Source: Actinomycetes bacterium
GTDB taxonomy: Bacteria; Actinomycetota; Actinomycetes; Mycobacteriales; Micromonosporaceae
Length of the DNA stretch: 14,639 bases
NCBI GenBank assembly: GCA_021793335.1
Contig: JAJYSW010000061.1
Coordinates: 1 to 14,639 of the forward strand
Direction: 5' to 3'
In this document: positions 7,569 through 13,728 of the stretch, piece by piece
Position numbering within the stretch: position 1 is the first letter of the stretch
How the letters are laid out: each line of letters opens with the position of its first letter
The notes under the pieces: model-generated
Databases searched by the model: none
What the model was told of the DNA's origin: nothing
Seen by the model: the letters and a program-made list of their open reading frames with translations, nothing else
Position numbers and translations under genes: made by a program

Positions 7569-7569
7569 A

Positions 7570-8367
7570 ATGAGAACCGTCGACTACACCGACCAGACCA
7601 CCATCGTGACCGGTGCCAGCTCCGGCATCGGCACGGCCTTCTCGCGCGAACTCGCCCGCCGCGGCTCCGACGTCGTGCTCGTCGCCCGCAGGCGCGACCG
7701 CCTGGAGCGGCTCGCCGCCGAACTCGAAGCCGAGCACGGTGTCGCGGCCACCCCGGTCCCCCTCGACCTCAGCGTGCCCCGGGCGGGCCGGGCGCTGGCC
7801 ACCGAGCTGGCCGTCAGAGACATCGCGGTCACCGGACTGGTGAACAACGCCGGGTTCGCCACCGTCGGCCCCTTCCACGAGGAGGAGCCCGATCGCCTCG
7901 TCGACGAGATCAACGTCAACGTCGCGAACCTCGTCGACCTCACCCGGGCGTTCATCGAGCCGCTGCGCCGCGCCGGCTCCGGCATCCTGGTCAACGTCGC
8001 GAGCATGGCGGCCTACGCTCCCTCGCCCGGCATGGCGGTCTACTCGGCGGCGAAGACGTTCGTGCTCGACTTCACCGAATCGCTGTGGGTCGAGTCCCGC
8101 GGCACGGGGCTGCGAGTACTGGCCCTCTCGCCCGGGCTCACCCGAACCGAGTTCTTCGACGACCTCGGCGGCGCCCACCGGGGGAGCTACCAGACGCCGC
8201 AGAAGGTGGTCCGGACCGCCATGGACGCGCTGGACCGCGGCCGAGCGCCGAGCGTGCACTCGGGCTGGGCGGGCGGGGCCGCGGCTCTGGTCTCCCGACT
8301 GCTCACCCGCAGGCGGGCGGCGATCCTCAGCGGGGCGATCTCGGCGCGGTCTCGGGCACGGGGCTGA
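7570..8367 (+). CDS. Short-chain dehydrogenase/reductase (classical SDR)
   Basis: This 265-residue NAD(P)-dependent oxidoreductase has a Rossmann fold with the cofactor motif TGASSGIG at 14-21 and NNAG at 92-95. The catalytic residues Ser145, Tyr158 and Lys162 sit in SMAAYAPSPGMAVYSAAK with the classical spacing. VARRRDRLERL after the second strand carries basic residues where NADP-preferring enzymes often have them, so NADP(H) is more likely than NAD. The substrate cannot be read from the sequence; this subgroup is often annotated only as DltE-like or general SDR. The start fits family length and the leaderless promoter. Control by the divergent TetR regulator is likely. It converges on the SCP-like gene with a 9-bp gap. 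Confidence 0.93.
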   Translation: MRTVDYTDQTTIVTGASSGIGTAFSRELARRGSDVVLVARRRDRLERLAAELEAEHGVAATPVPLDLSVPRAGRALATELAVRDIAVTGLVNNAGFATVGPFHEEEPDRLVDEINVNVANLVDLTRAFIEPLRRAGSGILVNVASMAAYAPSPGMAVYSAAKTFVLDFTESLWVESRGTGLRVLALSPGLTRTEFFDDLGGAHRGSYQTPQKVVRTAMDALDRGRAPSVHSGWAGGAAALVSRLLTRRRAAILSGAISARSRARG

Positions 8368-8376
8368 CCCGTGGCA

Positions 8377-8727
8377 CTACGGCCGAGAGCCGTCGACCAG
8401 CGGCAGGTATGCGGAGAGATCGGCGCGCTGCCCGGAGGCCGCGACCTTGCCGGCGGCGACCGCCTCGGCGAAGTCGAGCCGGCCGGCGGCCAGCTCCACG
8501 AACACGATCGGGCGGCATTCGACGATGTTCGGCGGCGTCCCCCGCCGATGCCGGGGGCCCTCGACGCACTGCACCGCGCCGTACGGCGGCACCCGCACCT
8601 CCACGGTGTGACCCGGGGCCTTCTCGGCCAGCGTCCGGAGCAGTTCGCGCACCGCGGTCTTGAGCGTCGACCGGTCCGGTTCCCCGCCGTCGTCGAGTGC
8701 GGCAATGGCGTCGGCCACAGCGTCCAT
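8377..8727 (-). CDS. Sterol carrier protein-like (SCP_3 / Rv0807-type) protein
   Basis: This small 116-residue soluble protein has the highly recognisable core EVRVPPYGAVQCVEGPRHRRGTPPNIVE at about residues 43-70. It is followed by WIxLATG-like VFVELAAGRLDFAEAVAAGKV and the ending ASGQRADLSAYLPL. This matches actinobacterial proteins named sterol carrier family protein (bacterial SCP ortholog domain), including, by recollection, Rv0807 beside purF in mycobacteria. The biochemical function is not established, and no lipid has been shown from sequence. The ATG at 8727 is preceded by AAGGAG with a 5-nt spacer, which decides the start over longer upstream readings. Its presence near purF, separated here by one inserted gene, suggests a conserved neighbourhood. 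Confidence 0.8.
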   Translation of the reverse strand: MDAVADAIAALDDGGEPDRSTLKTAVRELLRTLAEKAPGHTVEVRVPPYGAVQCVEGPRHRRGTPPNIVECRPIVFVELAAGRLDFAEAVAAGKVAASGQRADLSAYLPLVDGSRP

Positions 8728-8732
8728 GGCAT

Positions 8733-8738
8733 CTCCTT
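8733..8738 (-). promoter_or_regulatory. Shine-Dalgarno site of the SCP-like gene (AAGGAG)
   Basis: On the minus strand AAGGAG lies 5 nt before the ATG at 8727. It settles the start, because the reading frame stays open for about 140 further codons upstream without a comparable site. Confidence 0.75.
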
Positions 8739-8898
8739 CGGAACCGGTTAGAATTCGCCGGATGGCACTGTTCGACTCATTGCGCGCCGCCGTGCCCGCC
8801 CCCTGGATCCCGTGATCGAAACGAGACCAGGCATAGTGGCGTCGATGCCCTGTGGCTGCGTATGAGTCGTGCTCGCCCGGATCGATCGACGTATGTTC

Positions 8899-8924
8899 CG
8901 CAAGCGTCGGCGAATAGGCTTGCG
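8899..8924 (+). promoter_or_regulatory. Candidate promoter/dyad upstream of the membrane protein gene
   Basis: In the 241-bp gap between the SCP-like gene and the membrane protein gene, CGCAAG (8899-8904) and CTTGCG (8919-8924) form an inverted repeat; allowing one bulge the arms extend to about 8 bp. TAGGCT (8915-8920) fits a -10 box and overlaps the right arm, predicting a leader of about 40 nt. No good -35 is seen. The rest of the gap holds nothing else I can name. Confidence 0.3.
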
Positions 8925-8968
8925 AACCGTACCGTTGCGCTCGATGGCATGCCCAGGAGGGGAAGTAG

Positions 8969-10900
8969 ATGACCGTAGCGGCCGAACCGAACCGGACCAA
9001 GGCTAACGTCTCACGGTCCCGAGGGAGGGCACGGGGTCGCCTGCGTGCGGGACTCGCGGGACTCGCCGCGGTCTTCGGCGTCCTCCTCGGCGCTCTCACG
9101 TTCCCGGCCGCCGCCCAGGCCGCCGACTTCAACCACTGGGTCCTCACCGGCGGCGACTCCTACCTCGACATCGGCGGAGCCGCGGCCACCGTCACCGTCG
9201 AGGTCCAATCCGTGTTCCGGGGCCCCGGCCCCGAGACCGTGGTGATCACCGGCAACCTGGAGGGCCTCGACGGGCTCGCGAGCGTCGACGTCCAGGAAGG
9301 CCACTGCACGCGGACCGGTCCCGCGCAGGCCACCTGCGCCGACATGCAGCCCAACGAGAAGCGCCAGATCCAGTTCACCATCGCCCCTGCCGCCGAAGCC
9401 GACCTGCCCCAAGGCGAGCAGAAGAAGGGCAAGCTCAAGTTCGACGCCGGAGGCCGAGGCGACGGGGTCAAAGAGACCAACGTCACCATCATCGGGAACG
9501 GTGGCCCCCAGTCCGCCACCGACATCACCGGCACCATCACCTCGAACGCCGAACCGATCGCCGATGCGAAGGTCGTGCTCACCGACGCCGAGGGCGCCGA
9601 CCATGAGACGACCACGAACGCCAACGGCGAATTCGCCTTCCACGGCGGACAGGGCACCGTCATCGCCCCCGGCCAGATGACCTTGACGGTCACCAAGGAC
9701 GGCTTCGAAGATCTTCAGGAGAGCATCGAGGTCTCCGCGAATTCGAGCTTCCAACAGAACCTCACCATGGTGCCCGTACAGGCCGAACCGGAGGAGACCT
9801 CCGCGGCGCCGACCGAGGCCGAGCCGAGCGAGGCCGAGCCCGAGCCCAGCGAGGAACCGAACGAGGGCGGCATCTCCAGCACCCTGGTCTTCCTCATCGT
9901 CGTCGGCGGCCTGCTCGTCGTCGGCGGCATCGTCGGCATCGTATTCCTGCTGCGCGGCGGCAAGGACGACAAGTCCGAAGACGATGACGACGAGAGCTTC
10001 GCCGACGGCCCTCCGGAACACCAGCCCACTGCCGCCCAAGTCGGCAGCCCCGGCGTCTACCAGGCCGGACCGGCCCCCGGCCAGGACGCGCCCACCATGA
10101 TCCACAACGGGCCGCTCGTCCAGGACCAGGAGGCCGGATCGCCCGGCGCCCCCACGCCGGGCTTCGGCCCCGCGTACGGGCCCGGCAGCGACGCCACGCA
10201 GGTGATGCCGCAGGCCGGGGGGCCGGGAGCCCTGCCGCCCGCCGTGGGCCCCAACGACACGCAGATCCTGTCGACGGTCAAGGGCCTCGACAGGCCCGGC
10301 GGCGTCCCGTCCCCGCCCATGAGCGACGCCACGCAGGTGATGCCGCAGGCGAACATGTCCTCGCGTCCGCCGCAGAGCTCGTTCTCCGAGCCGGGTGCGA
10401 CGCAGCCGTACCAGCCCGGGCCGTTCTCCGACCCCGGTGCGACCCAGCCGTATCCCTCACCGACGCCGCCGCCCTCGCCGCCGGCCGGCAGGCCCCCGAA
10501 CACCTCGATGTTCGAACCGCCGCAGCAGCCAGGTCCGGGTTCGCAGCCCTCGGTCTCGCGCGATCCTTACGCGCCGCCGCCCTCGCCGACCCCGTACCAG
10601 TCGCAACCGCCGCCTGCCGCCGACCCGTATCAGGGCCACGGACGCGACCCGTACGCGCCGCCGCCCTCGCAGCCCGCGAGCGGTCCGCCCGCCGACCCGT
10701 ACGCGCCGCCGCCGACCCAGGCCATGCCGCAGGGCGGCCACGGCGGCCCCACGTACGGCTCGCAACCGCACGGCCCCGCGCCGACATCCCCGTACGCCGC
10801 CGGCCCGGCCGAGGACGCGGGCGCCCCGAGCCCGCGCCCCCGCGAGGACGAGGAGCCTCGCGGCTGGGGCGAATGGGACGACCGGCCCCGCTCCTGGTGA
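8969..10900 (+). CDS. Secreted single-pass membrane protein with carboxypeptidase-regulatory-like domain and proline/TQ-rich tail
   Basis: The 643-residue protein starts with a basic N-terminus and signal peptide (hydrophobic about 27-47, likely cleavage AQA|AD near 51). Residues 52-184 are a beta-rich domain with two cysteines about 11 apart that could form a disulfide. Residues 185-268 look like a CarboxypepD_reg-type beta domain (DITGTITSNAEPIADAKVVL, NANGEFAF). An acidic Glu/Pro stalk leads to one transmembrane helix at about 306-328, then RGGK and a DDKSEDDDDES stretch. The 315-residue cytosolic tail is Pro/Gln/Gly-rich, with TQ motifs at Thr410, 431, 455, 478, 492 and 583 and three DPYAPPP units. 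AGGAGG lies 8 nt before the ATG. There is no LPXTG. Function is unknown; a role linking the envelope to cytosolic signalling is inference. Confidence 0.85.
   Translation: MTVAAEPNRTKANVSRSRGRARGRLRAGLAGLAAVFGVLLGALTFPAAAQAADFNHWVLTGGDSYLDIGGAAATVTVEVQSVFRGPGPETVVITGNLEGLDGLASVDVQEGHCTRTGPAQATCADMQPNEKRQIQFTIAPAAEADLPQGEQKKGKLKFDAGGRGDGVKETNVTIIGNGGPQSATDITGTITSNAEPIADAKVVLTDAEGADHETTTNANGEFAFHGGQGTVIAPGQMTLTVTKDGFEDLQESIEVSANSSFQQNLTMVPVQAEPEETSAAPTEAEPSEAEPEPSEEPNEGGISSTLVFLIVVGGLLVVGGIVGIVFLLRGGKDDKSEDDDDESFADGPPEHQPTAAQVGSPGVYQAGPAPGQDAPTMIHNGPLVQDQEAGSPGAPTPGFGPAYGPGSDATQVMPQAGGPGALPPAVGPNDTQILSTVKGLDRPGGVPSPPMSDATQVMPQANMSSRPPQSSFSEPGATQPYQPGPFSDPGATQPYPSPTPPPSPPAGRPPNTSMFEPPQQPGPGSQPSVSRDPYAPPPSPTPYQSQPPPAADPYQGHGRDPYAPPPSQPASGPPADPYAPPPTQAMPQGGHGGPTYGSQPHGPAPTSPYAAGPAEDAGAPSPRPREDEEPRGWGEWDDRPRSW
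10562..10717 (+). repeat. Three coding DPYAPPP repeats in the tail of the membrane protein
   Basis: The unit DPYAPPP followed by Ser or Thr occurs at residues 532, 560 and 576, encoded by nearly identical DNA at 10562, 10646 and 10694. A shorter DPY occurs between the first two. The units are irregularly spaced (84 and 48 bp, both multiples of 12). Such proline-rich repeats are typical of disordered binding tails. Confidence 0.7.
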
Positions 10901-10935
10901 CGAACGACTCGCCCGCCGCGGCGCGGACGAGCCGG

Positions 10936-10970
10936 ACGATCGGTGCCCCGGCCCGCAATCGCCCGATCGT
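10936..10970 (+). terminator. Inverted repeat after the membrane protein gene, possible terminator
   Basis: ACGATCGG (10936-10943) and CCGATCGT (10963-10970) are perfect 8-bp arms with a 19-nt loop, 36 nt past the stop codon. No T-run follows, so it would be a U-less actinobacterial-type terminator at best. It lies just upstream of the candidate purF promoter and could instead be an operator. Confidence 0.35.
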
Positions 10971-10997
10971 GAGGGTGGAGTCCGCCGTCAGGTCGGA

Positions 10998-11003
10998 TAG
11001 ACT
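10998..11003 (+). promoter_or_regulatory. Candidate -10 box of the purFM promoter (TAGACT)
   Basis: TAGACT matches TANNNT. A weak -35 (TGGAGT, 10976-10981) lies 16 bp upstream. Transcription would begin near 11010 and give a leader of about 143 nt before purF, long enough to hold all three 35-bp repeats. Unlike five other genes here, purF has a proper SD (GAGGAG, 11142-11147, 5 nt before the start). Confidence 0.45.
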
Positions 11004-11030
11004 CGGGTGAGGCAATCCCCGTCGCACCCA

Positions 11031-11135
11031 CCATGGCGGGGTTTGTGAGCCACGCGTTCGCCCGGCTATGGTGAAAACCGCGAGCCGTCCGCTCGCTCAA
11101 CCATGGCGAGGTCAGCGAGCCATACATCGCCTCAT
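11031..11135 (+). repeat. Three imperfect 35-bp tandem repeats in the purF leader
   Basis: Units begin at 11031, 11066 and 11101, exactly 35 bp apart. The first 21 positions of each are most alike: all contain ATGG at unit positions 3-6 and end in GAGCC. Units 1 and 3 agree at 17 of 21 positions, units 2 and 3 at 15, units 1 and 2 at 12. The remaining 14 nt of each unit are weakly conserved. Pairing options include 11029-11037 with 11065-11073 and GCTCGCT (11091-11097) with AGCGAGC (11114-11120). The competing fold is a nested hairpin with GCGAGC/GCTCGC inside ATGGT/ACCAT (11068-11104). This suggests a cis-regulatory leader for purFM; I recognise no known riboswitch in it. Confidence 0.65.
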
Positions 11136-11156
11136 CCAACCGAGGAGTTGCAGTGA
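11103..11156 (+). other. Possible 17-codon leader ORF overlapping the purF start
   Basis: The ATG of repeat unit 3 opens MARSASHTSPHPTEELQ and stops at TGA 11154-11156, overlapping the purF GTG (11153-11155) as GTGA. That is the same junction that joins purF and purM. No SD precedes the ATG, so translation is doubtful. A second short frame, MAGFVSHAFARLW (11033-11074), starts at repeat unit 1. Confidence 0.25.
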
Positions 11157-12655
11157 CCCGAGGTGACGGTCGACTCACCACGGAACTCGATCCCGACCAG
11201 CCGGGTCCACGCGATGCCTGCGGCGTCGTCGGCGTCTGGGCTCCCGGGGAAGAGGTCTCGAAACTCACCTACTTCGGGCTGTACGCCTTGCAGCACCGCG
11301 GCCAGGAGGCCGCCGGGATCGCCGTCTCCGACGGCACCCGCACCGTCGTCTACAAGGACCTCGGCCTCGTGGCGCAGGTCTTCGACGAATCCACGCTCGC
11401 ACCGCTGCAAGGGCACCTCGCGATCGGCCACGCACGCTACTCCACCAGCGGCGCGACCACGTGGGAGAACGCCCAGCCCACCATCAGCTCCACCTCTACC
11501 GGGACTGCGATCACGCTGGCCCACAACGGGAACCTCGTCAACACCGCGGACCTGGTCAAAGAGGTCGACCGGCTCGGCATCGACATGGGCGCCACCACCT
11601 CCGATACGCACCTGATCACCGCGCTGCTCGCGGCCCGTCCCGACGAATCCGTGGCCGCCGCGGCCGAACGGGTCCTCCCGCAGTTGCGCGGCGCGTTCTC
11701 CCTGGTCTTCATGGACGACAACGCGCTGTACGCCGCCCGCGACCCGCAGGGCGTCCACCCGCTGGTCCTCGGCCGCCTCGCGCGCGGCTGGGCCGTCGCC
11801 TCCGAGACCGCCGCCCTCGACACCATAGGCGCCACCTTCGTGCGCGAGGTCGAGCCCGGCGAAATGCTCTCCGTGGACGAATACGGGCTGCGCTCGGTGC
11901 GCTTCGCCGCACCCGAACCGAAGAACTGCCTGTTCGAATACGTCTACCTCGCCAGGCCCGATACGAAACTGGCCGGGCGGGGCGTCTACTCCGCCCGAGT
12001 GGAAGTCGGCCGCACCCTCGCCGCCGAGGCCCCGGCCGAGGCCGACCTCGTCATCGGCGTCCCCGAATCGGGCATCCCCGCGGCCATCGGCTACGCCGAG
12101 GCGTCCGGCATCCCGTACGGGCAGGGCTTCACCAAGAACTCCTACGTGGGACGCACCTTCATCCAGCCGTCCCAGTCGTTGAGGCAGCTGGGCATCCGCC
12201 TCAAACTCAACCCCCTGTACGACCAGATCAGAGGCAAACGCCTCGTCGTCGTCGACGACACGATCGTGCGGGGCAACACCCAGAAGGCACTGGTGCGGAT
12301 GCTGCGCGAGGCCGGGGCCGTCGAGGTCCACATCCGGATCTCCGCGCCGCCGGTCAAATGGCCGTGCTTCTACGGCATCGACTTCGCCACCCGTGCCGAG
12401 CTCATCGCCGGATTCCTCGACGTCGACGGCATCCGAGCGCAGATCGGTGCCGACAGTCTCGGCTACGTCTCGCTCGACGGCCTCGTGCGGGCCACCGAGC
12501 AGCCCGCCTCCAGGCTGTGCAGCGCCTGCTTCGACGGGCACTATCCGATCGAGCTGCCCGCCGCCGATCTCATCGGCAAGCACCTGCTCGAACCGCCAGC
12601 ACCCCGAACAGCCGAGTCAGCGAGCACGTCAGTGCGGGAAGGGACCACAGCGTGA
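11153..12655 (+). CDS. purF: Amidophosphoribosyltransferase
   Basis: PurF makes phosphoribosylamine from PRPP and glutamine, the first committed step of purine synthesis and its main feedback point. The 500-residue protein has a 22-residue leader before Cys23 in DACGVVGVW; by analogy with Bacillus PurF this is cut off to expose the catalytic N-terminal cysteine. QHRGQEAAGI, GHARYSTSG and AHNGNLVN define the Ntn glutaminase domain, and LVVVDDTIVRGNT at 364-376 is the PRPP loop of the phosphoribosyltransferase domain. Cys259, Cys405, Cys456 and Cys459 stand where the 4Fe-4S ligands of the Bacillus-type enzyme lie, so an oxygen-sensitive cluster is expected. The stop overlaps purM as GTGA. Confidence 0.97.
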   Translation: MTRGDGRLTTELDPDQPGPRDACGVVGVWAPGEEVSKLTYFGLYALQHRGQEAAGIAVSDGTRTVVYKDLGLVAQVFDESTLAPLQGHLAIGHARYSTSGATTWENAQPTISSTSTGTAITLAHNGNLVNTADLVKEVDRLGIDMGATTSDTHLITALLAARPDESVAAAAERVLPQLRGAFSLVFMDDNALYAARDPQGVHPLVLGRLARGWAVASETAALDTIGATFVREVEPGEMLSVDEYGLRSVRFAAPEPKNCLFEYVYLARPDTKLAGRGVYSARVEVGRTLAAEAPAEADLVIGVPESGIPAAIGYAEASGIPYGQGFTKNSYVGRTFIQPSQSLRQLGIRLKLNPLYDQIRGKRLVVVDDTIVRGNTQKALVRMLREAGAVEVHIRISAPPVKWPCFYGIDFATRAELIAGFLDVDGIRAQIGADSLGYVSLDGLVRATEQPASRLCSACFDGHYPIELPAADLIGKHLLEPPAPRTAESASTSVREGTTA

Positions 12656-13728
12656 GCCGCGGCACCAACCAGAAGACCATCTCCTACGCCTCCTCGGGCG
12701 TCGACATCAACGCCGGCGAGCGGGCCGTCGAGGCCCTCAAGCCGTCCATCCGCAAGACCGCCAGGCCGGAGGTCGTCGGCGGTATCGGCGGCTTCGCCGG
12801 ACTGTTCGCGCTCGACGTCGAGAAGTACAAGAAGCCGCTGCTGGCCTCGTCCACGGACGGGGTCGGCACCAAGCTCGTCATCGCCCAGAAGCTCGACATC
12901 CACGACACGGTCGGGATCGACCTGGTGGCCATGGTCGTCGACGACCTCGTCGTGTGCGGCGCCGAACCGCTGTTCCTGCTCGACTACATCGCCACCGGGA
13001 AGGTCGTACCCGAGCGGATCGCCGACATCGGCGCGGGGATCGCCGACGGGTGCCGGTACGCGGGCTGCTCGCTCATCGGCGGTGAGATCGCCGAGCACCC
13101 CGGTGTGATGAAGCCGGACGACTACGACATCTCCGCCACCGGCGTCGGCGTCGTCGAGGCCGACGCACTGCTCGGTCCCGAACGGGTCAAGCCCGGTGAC
13201 GTCGCGATCGCCATGCGCGCTTCCGGAGTGCACGCGAACGGTTTCTCGCTGGTGCGCGAGGCCCTGTTCGGCGTCGGCAAGATGGACCTGGCCACCGAGG
13301 TGCCCGAGTTCGGCCGCCAGCGGACCCTCGGCGAGGAACTGCTGACGCCGACCCATATCTACGCCAAGGACTGCCTGGAGCTGGCCAAGGAGTGCGACGT
13401 GCACGCCTTCGCGCACATCACCGGCGGGGGCATCGCGGGGAACCTCGTGCGCTCGATCCCCGAGGGCCTGGCCGTCGCCGTGGACCGCTCCACGTGGACG
13501 CCGAACCCGGTGTTCGACGTCGTGCAGCGCGTGGGAGGGATCAGCGACGAGGAAATGGAACGGACCTTCAACATGGGGATCGGCATGGTCGCCGTCGTCG
13601 CTCCCGACCAGGTCGACCGTTCGCTCGCGGTGCTCACCGCCCGCCACATCGAGGCGTGGACGATCGGCGAGGTCGTCGAAGGAGAGAGCGGCGTCCGTCT
13701 CACCGGGTCCTATCAGGCGGCTGGGTAG
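12652..13728 (+). CDS. purM: Phosphoribosylformylglycinamidine cyclo-ligase (AIR synthetase)
   Basis: PurM closes the imidazole ring, converting FGAM to AIR with ATP (step 5), directly using the product of PurSQL. The 358-residue protein begins SRGTNQKTISYASSGVDINAGE, with the family's ATP-binding STDGVGTKL at 67-75. GGEIAEHPGVM and the C-terminal GGGIAGNLVR (from residue 258) and MGIGMVAVV segments are also present. Its length is normal. The GTG at 12652 overlaps the purF stop and follows a GGGAAGGGA purine stretch. The 3' end overlaps the converging PAP2 gene by 29 bp. Confidence 0.97.
   Translation: MSRGTNQKTISYASSGVDINAGERAVEALKPSIRKTARPEVVGGIGGFAGLFALDVEKYKKPLLASSTDGVGTKLVIAQKLDIHDTVGIDLVAMVVDDLVVCGAEPLFLLDYIATGKVVPERIADIGAGIADGCRYAGCSLIGGEIAEHPGVMKPDDYDISATGVGVVEADALLGPERVKPGDVAIAMRASGVHANGFSLVREALFGVGKMDLATEVPEFGRQRTLGEELLTPTHIYAKDCLELAKECDVHAFAHITGGGIAGNLVRSIPEGLAVAVDRSTWTPNPVFDVVQRVGGISDEEMERTFNMGIGMVAVVAPDQVDRSLAVLTARHIEAWTIGEVVEGESGVRLTGSYQAAG

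Noticed and set aside
8371..8751. 126-codon plus-strand frame opposite the SCP-like gene
   Set aside because: The minus-strand frame has the strongly conserved SCP-like core and an AAGGAG site; this frame has neither.
9011..10105. 364-codon minus-strand frame opposite the membrane protein gene
   Set aside because: Gly/Leu/Asp-rich shadow. The plus-strand product has a signal peptide, domains, a membrane helix and a good SD.
8969..10900. Sortase-anchored surface protein
   Set aside because: There is no LPXTG-like motif, and the single hydrophobic helix is in the middle with 315 residues after it, so this is a transmembrane and not a wall-anchored layout.
10395..11000. 201-codon Arg/Pro-rich frame within the tail of the membrane protein gene
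   Set aside because: It is a +1 reading of the Pro-rich repeat region, with an arginine-dominated translation and no initiation signal.
11010..11152. ZTP (pfl) or classical purine riboswitch ahead of purF
   Set aside because: I looked for the conserved pfl pseudoknot segments and the guanine/adenine aptamer core and saw neither in the leader.
11132..13647. Long minus-strand frames opposite purF (483 codons) and purM (368 codons)
   Set aside because: Codon-bias shadows of well-conserved enzymes; no recognisable motifs and no SD or promoter pattern.
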